Below are positions 60,332-64,000 of a DNA stretch of 64,000 bases, piece after piece. Source of the stretch: Armillaria gallica (taxonomy: Eukaryota; Basidiomycota; Agaricomycetes; Agaricales; Physalacriaceae); NCBI GenBank assembly GCA_037576215.1, contig JBANDB010000020.1, positions 1,389,521-1,453,520 on the forward strand, written 5' to 3'. The notes beneath the pieces were generated by a model. It ran no database searches, had not been told where the DNA came from, and saw only the letters and a program-made list of their open reading frames with translations. The position numbers were made by a program, and so were the translations under genes. Within the stretch, counting starts at the first letter, position 1; each line of letters begins with the position of its first letter.

Positions 60332-63300
60332 TCATACCGTTGCACCCAGATGCCGCAGAGCAGCAGGGGCTAACGCTTGATTCATTTGGATTAAGATATT
60401 CGGATCAACGTCCATTCTATCGGAAGAGTCGCTAGCGACAGACTCTTCAGAATCGGGCGATTGATATCCGGGATTGAGTACATCTTCATCCAGGCGAAGG
60501 AGAACTATCCTTTTCCAAAGGTTAGTTAAATCGAATAGATTACGTGTCCTGCGTTTGGATACGATCATTCGGCGGTTGAGAATACCTATTTTTCTAATGT
60601 CGGGGATCTCCTCGGGCCCTCCGGGGGTCTGAACTTCCAACGCGAGGTCAGAAGGGACCTTGTCCGGCGGGATTTGTCCGAAAAGGACCGACAAATTTTG
60701 CGGAGCAGTCCGCAGGCGGTCGATCTGTTCGATGCGACTACGCCAGGTATTTACAATAGTGTCTCCTAATTCTTTTGCAGAAAAGAAGTCCCATGCAGTG
60801 TTGTATTCGGATTTGAGTACTAGAACTCCGTCATCCTCTCCGTCTTTAACAGGTGTCACCCTGAGACGATTTGACCAACGTTCTGTAAAGTTTTCTCGTG
60901 TCCATTTATGACAAAGATCTGCGGGATAGCCGCGCGAGATGTAGAGCGCAATAAGATTGCGAATTGCATCGTCGTAGCTTGACATTGTGCTACTTAGCGT
61001 TGCTAACCGGGACATTTCACCTATAAACGTTCCACGTTTTACCGTGATAGGATGAAACGAAACCCATGGGATTCTTTCTTGGTGGGATCGGCTCTTTCTG
61101 TAAGGCATGTGTTGAATCGCGTTTTTGTCGTCGATATAAATCATCATGTCCAGAAACTCGTGATGGTGATTGCTCACTTCCCACTCTATCTTGCATCCGT
61201 CGAACTCCACCCTTGTAATTTTAGCAAGCGCTTCAGACTCTGTTGAAGCGTGCACAATGGCGAGGCAGTCGTCGATATACCGTCCGTAGAAAGGGATATC
61301 CGGATCATTCATTAAATTGAGACGTCGTTCGAACCAGTAACCGTATAGGTTAGCAAGGTCTGGACTGTCGGCTACGCCCATTGCTAGGCCCGATGTCTGT
61401 TTAAAGAATGAGTCTCCGTATTGTAAGACCAGATTTTTGTTGCCCGTGATAAGACATTTAATAAAGATTTGTTCCGCTAGGAGCATTTCTGTATTGTCGA
61501 CTTCGATAGCGTCACCGTACCATTCCTTATAAAGCTGGATCACCGTAGAAATACAGTGGTCTAATGGAATGTTGGGGTAGAACGCAACGACATCGCCGGT
61601 AACGATATAGGTGTTACGGCCGGGTGTTAACTTAATCTGACTCAATTTTATCGCCAAGTCTTTGGAACCATGTATAATGGTTGGCGCCGCTTTGATAAGC
61701 GGTTTGAGAATTTTGGATACGTACTTAGCTGCCGGATTCTGGATAGCGCTGTGGCATGGTATTATGGGACGCATCTTAACCGGTTCCTTGTGAATTTTAG
61801 GAATGCCGTAGAACGTCGGTACCACATGTTGAGTTTCTGTCGAGGTAATCTTCGATCGAAAGAATCTTCCGAGTTGTGATCCGTTAGGAAGGTTTGCTTC
61901 AGCAAGCAATGCAATTTCTTCCATGTCAGTACATTGTTTATCGCATATAGCATTCACCATTAATAGGTGTAGAGGCGTGTAGTTAGAAACATCGCCTACG
62001 ATTTCTTTTGACTTTTCGTCGATCCATTCGCGCGTAGATACCGCGAGCCCAAGGTTCTTATCGGTAGAAGTAACTACATATGCGTTATCCTCTAAGAACT
62101 TAGAAATTTGGCGAGGGTGGACGGCCAGCGCGGAGGCCGGGTAGCTCACTTCCTCTTCCGTGGGTATTTTGGCGATCGTGTCTGACACGAAGCGCTCGCC
62201 CTCACGGATGCCAGCTTCTATATATTGCGGGGACAGGGGTGCACGTTTGCCGCGTGAGCGGGGCACCTCGAAGTCCGGATCGTACGAATCTTCGTCGTTA
62301 TGCGCAGTGAAACTAAAGTAAATACGCCAGCGAAGGCGTTCTTTGAAGTCATTCCACGCGTCTTTAATTAAAGACGTTTTACGTGGTGAATGAAACATAT
62401 ATTTCAGACCAACTGCGAGCTGATATTCAATGGACTTAGGCAAATTCACACCGGGGGAGCGATGAACATAATGTCTAAATTGGGCGGCATATAAAACATT
62501 TACAGGCGTATTTAGATGTATGTAATTAATAGCTGCGGGGAAGGGGATTGTGAGTAACCAATCCGGGTAAGTAGAAGATATGTCGTACCGGAATGTCCGG
62601 GTTACGTCGCCTTCTCCTTGCCCTTGCCTTTCTTGTTGGTGGGTCCATGTTTGGCCATTGCTTTCTTTGACCTGGTCGAGCCCGAAGGGCCCTTCTTCTC
62701 GGCGCCCTTTGTAGCTTTGGGCGGCCGTCTTCCCGCTCTGGGTAAGTACGGCAGTACGACTGGAATGTCGGAGACATACCGAGCGACCTTGGACGTCGAC
62801 GACGTTTTCTTCTTCGTATCCTGCGAGAGAAGAGTTAGCGCGGAAGGAGGGATAGGGGACAAAGCGTACCTTGTTCTTTCCCTTCTTCTTATCGACGTTC
62901 TTAAGTTTTGCGGCGACTGCACGGTCCACCATCGACTGGATGGAGGGGCCGGGTCGAGAGGCATCGGCCATCTCGACATCCGCTGCCTTCTTGAGGTCTC
63001 GTTTCCTCTCCTGCTTAACCGATTCCACCGCTGCGTGTGACTCCACAATGGAGATCACCCGGAAGGCGTAGGCGACGGAGTCGGTCATTGCATTGTGGCA
63101 TTGCTGACGCAGGAGCTCGTCCTCGATGAACTTTACTCCCTTATATGCGCCCTTGTCCGTGTATTCCACGACGGGCACCTTTCGGGTCGCAAGCAGTTTA
63201 GTGCCTTGCGTCGCGATATAAGGTTTCAATTCTTCAAAGAGCCGCTCAGGCTCTAATGCTTCCTCCAAGAAAAGCACATCGTCGGCTTTCGCTTTGATGG

Positions 63301-63718
63301 CATTTTCTAAAGTCGTTTTGAGGTACAGCTTGTGGGCTGCCTCTAACGCCAGACGGTGCTCGGAGGCACCGTCGGTGGAGCCGAAGTTCGACGTCAATTG
63401 AACTTCGGGCGCCTGCCTAAACAGGTGCGATGGCATGGTGCCCGCGGCGTGGTGACCGCGCCACTTGACAAGAGTGGCCCGCGCCGACACGAGTTTTTGA
63501 GTCGTGGCGGCAATGCCTTTGAGGGGCGTGCGGAGGCAGTCGACGAAATCCCCAGGGATTAAGTCGATGAGCGCGTCGACGGTGCGCGCCCCCTGGAGGG
63601 CAACGCGCCGTGCGATACTCGCGGCGTCGGAATCGACACCGCTACCCGATGCAGCCGACAAAATGTCGGGCATGGGGGAGAGGAGACGGGTAGGTACGGA
63701 TGTAGACGAAAAAGACAT
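60332..63718 (-). CDS. Penelope-like reverse transcriptase without GIY-YIG endonuclease
   Basis: 1128-codon frame from ATG 63718. Residues 1-283 form an N-terminal ORF1-like part with a Lys-rich end (KKKGKNK). The RT contains the PLE signature FYGIPKIHK (~635), motif A GDVVAFYPNIP (Asp ~709), motif B TSGLAMGVADSP, motif C YIDD (~814) and the thumb-region RGYPADLCHKW. The C-terminus has ILNRRMIVSKRRTRNLFDL (~1045-1062) and an acidic tail, with no GIY-YIG. It copies element RNA, presumably primed by the telomeric G-rich 3' overhang. A 49-nt intron with good signals (62821-62869, GTACGC..CTAAC..GCAG) would, if removed, shift the frame and end translation at TAA 62602-62604 as a 355-aa protein. 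The unspliced frame is open throughout, so how the RT is expressed is unresolved. Confidence 0.92.
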   Translation of the reverse strand: MSFSSTSVPTRLLSPMPDILSAASGSGVDSDAASIARRVALQGARTVDALIDLIPGDFVDCLRTPLKGIAATTQKLVSARATLVKWRGHHAAGTMPSHLFRQAPEVQLTSNFGSTDGASEHRLALEAAHKLYLKTTLENAIKAKADDVLFLEEALEPERLFEELKPYIATQGTKLLATRKVPVVEYTDKGAYKGVKFIEDELLRQQCHNAMTDSVAYAFRVISIVESHAAVESVKQERKRDLKKAADVEMADASRPGPSIQSMVDRAVAAKLKNVDKKKGKNKVRFVPYPSFRANSSLAGYEEENVVDVQGRSVCLRHSSRTAVLTQSGKTAAQSYKGRREEGPFGLDQVKESNGQTWTHQQERQGQGEGDVTRTFRYDISSTYPDWLLTIPFPAAINYIHLNTPVNVLYAAQFRHYVHRSPGVNLPKSIEYQLAVGLKYMFHSPRKTSLIKDAWNDFKERLRWRIYFSFTAHNDEDSYDPDFEVPRSRGKRAPLSPQYIEAGIREGERFVSDTIAKIPTEEEVSYPASALAVHPRQISKFLEDNAYVVTSTDKNLGLAVSTREWIDEKSKEIVGDVSNYTPLHLLMVNAICDKQCTDMEEIALLAEANLPNGSQLGRFFRSKITSTETQHVVPTFYGIPKIHKEPVKMRPIIPCHSAIQNPAAKYVSKILKPLIKAAPTIIHGSKDLAIKLSQIKLTPGRNTYIVTGDVVAFYPNIPLDHCISTVIQLYKEWYGDAIEVDNTEMLLAEQIFIKCLITGNKNLVLQYGDSFFKQTSGLAMGVADSPDLANLYGYWFERRLNLMNDPDIPFYGRYIDDCLAIVHASTESEALAKITRVEFDGCKIEWEVSNHHHEFLDMMIYIDDKNAIQHMPYRKSRSHQERIPWVSFHPITVKRGTFIGEMSRLATLSSTMSSYDDAIRNLIALYISRGYPADLCHKWTRENFTERWSNRLRVTPVKDGEDDGVLVLKSEYNTAWDFFSAKELGDTIVNTWRSRIEQIDRLRTAPQNLSVLFGQIPPDKVPSDLALEVQTPGGPEEIPDIRKIGILNRRMIVSKRRTRNLFDLTNLWKRIVLLRLDEDVLNPGYQSPDSEESVASDSSDRMDVDPNILIQMNQALAPAALRHLGATV
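62821..62869 (-). other. Candidate intron in the PLE gene
   Basis: Minus strand GTACGC at the start, branch-like CGCTAAC about 17 nt before the end, CTCTCGCAG at the end; 49 nt, matching host intron size. Not a multiple of three. Confidence 0.55.
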
Positions 63719-63752
63719 ATCTACAGTAACTACGTGGTAAGCTACGCATGAA

Positions 63753-63888
63753 TTAGGGTTAGCCCCCCGACCTTCGCCGAAGGCGTTGGGAGGGGGGTGC
63801 GATCCAGAGGATCGCAGGGATCGTAGAACAAAGCGAAACTCACCAAAAGGCGGGTTCTTGAGCTTTGCTGTGTGAGCGAAACTGAGGT
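63753..63888 (-). repeat. Distal terminal direct repeat of the PLE, fused to the telomere
   Basis: Second copy of the 136-bp repeat. The final GGT of GAAACTGAGGT merges into TTAGGG repeats without extra bases. The loop of the GCGATCC hairpin differs (CAGA instead of CGGA) while the stem is kept. Confidence 0.93.
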
Positions 63889-64000
63889 TAGGGTTAGGGT
63901 TAGGGTTAGGGTTAGGGTTAGGGTTAGGGTTAGGGTTAGGGTTAGGGTTAGGGTTAGGGTTAGGGTTAGGGTTAGGGTTAGGGTTAGGGTTAGGGTTAGG
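63888..64000. repeat. Telomere, TTAGGG array
   Basis: 113 bp of perfect TTAGGG repeats, almost 19 copies, to the window end, with the G-rich strand running outward. It marks a true chromosome end. Confidence 0.98.

Larger units (their letters stand above)
59278..63888 (-). mobile_element. Telomere-attached Penelope-like retroelement, endonuclease-less (Coprina/Athena type)
   Basis: The element is read on the minus strand, so its 5' side faces the telomere. Order in sense direction: direct repeat 63888-63753, the RT gene 63718-60332, a GC-rich structured 3' region, and direct repeat 59413-59278 ending CTAACCCTAA. The RT is of Penelope type and no GIY-YIG domain follows it. Telomeric stretches occur near the 3' end (59915-59924, 59987-59999) and at the outer end of each repeat, and the distal repeat runs straight into the TTAGGG array. 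Published EN-minus PLEs of rotifers and basidiomycetes have this orientation and capping. Confidence 0.88.

Noticed and set aside
60332..63718. Telomerase reverse transcriptase or group II intron RT
   Set aside because: FYGIPKIHK and the layout of the RT and C-terminus are Penelope-like. No TERT TEN/TRBD or group II maturase features are seen.
1..64000. CRISPR arrays, rRNA genes, bacterial operon features
   Set aside because: None seen. The window is a fungal chromosome end.

Overview
The window is the end of a linear chromosome from a filamentous basidiomycete, most likely an agaricomycete. The right end is a perfect TTAGGG array. Genes have many introns of 47-62 nt with GT..AG ends. The gene content (many F-box/LRR genes, a MYND-finger protein, a fungal-type Helitron, a chromovirus and an endonuclease-less Penelope-like element) also fits. 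No species is named because nothing in the sequence fixes it.

Left part, 1-13.1 kb: nested transposons. A Helitron with its Rep/helicase gene on the minus strand runs off the left edge. It is split by an LTR/gypsy chromovirus at 2577-11139, flanked by the duplication TCCTC. Removing the insertion and one TSD copy restores the Helitron reading frame. The gypsy element has ORF0 with a membrane helix, gag, pol and a chromodomain. Its layout points to Tf1-like self-priming and a -1 gag/pol frameshift, but it carries a stop inside gag and an Asp-to-Asn change in the integrase triad.

Middle, 13.9-53.1 kb: host genes in order are a MYND zinc-finger gene with an in-frame stop (13.9-15.3), an F-box relic (18.2-19.5), a complete 6-exon 2OG-Fe(II) oxygenase (20.0-21.3), a single-pass membrane protein (22.7-23.8), a tandem F-box pair (28.0-31.2), another membrane protein (31.9-32.5), a complete 16-exon class II DAHP synthase (32.6-34.8), a complete 7-exon PWWP chromatin protein (35.6-37.8), an orphan two-exon gene (38.5-39.0), three more F-box/LRR genes or relics (40.5-47.7) and a small basic orphan ORF (52.7-53.1). 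The oxygenase, DAHP synthase and PWWP models were built from splice sites and reading phase and close exactly in frame. The DAHP synthase, first enzyme of the shikimate pathway, and the PWWP protein are the likely core genes. The F-box genes look like a fast-decaying accessory family.

Right part, 53.1-64 kb: a gene-poor subtelomere ending in a Penelope-like retroelement (59.3-63.9) joined directly to the telomere. Its RT gene starts at the telomere side and reads inward. It lacks a GIY-YIG endonuclease, is flanked by direct repeats with strong RNA-folding potential, and carries telomeric motifs near its 3' end. This matches the Coprina/Athena class of telomere-attached elements.
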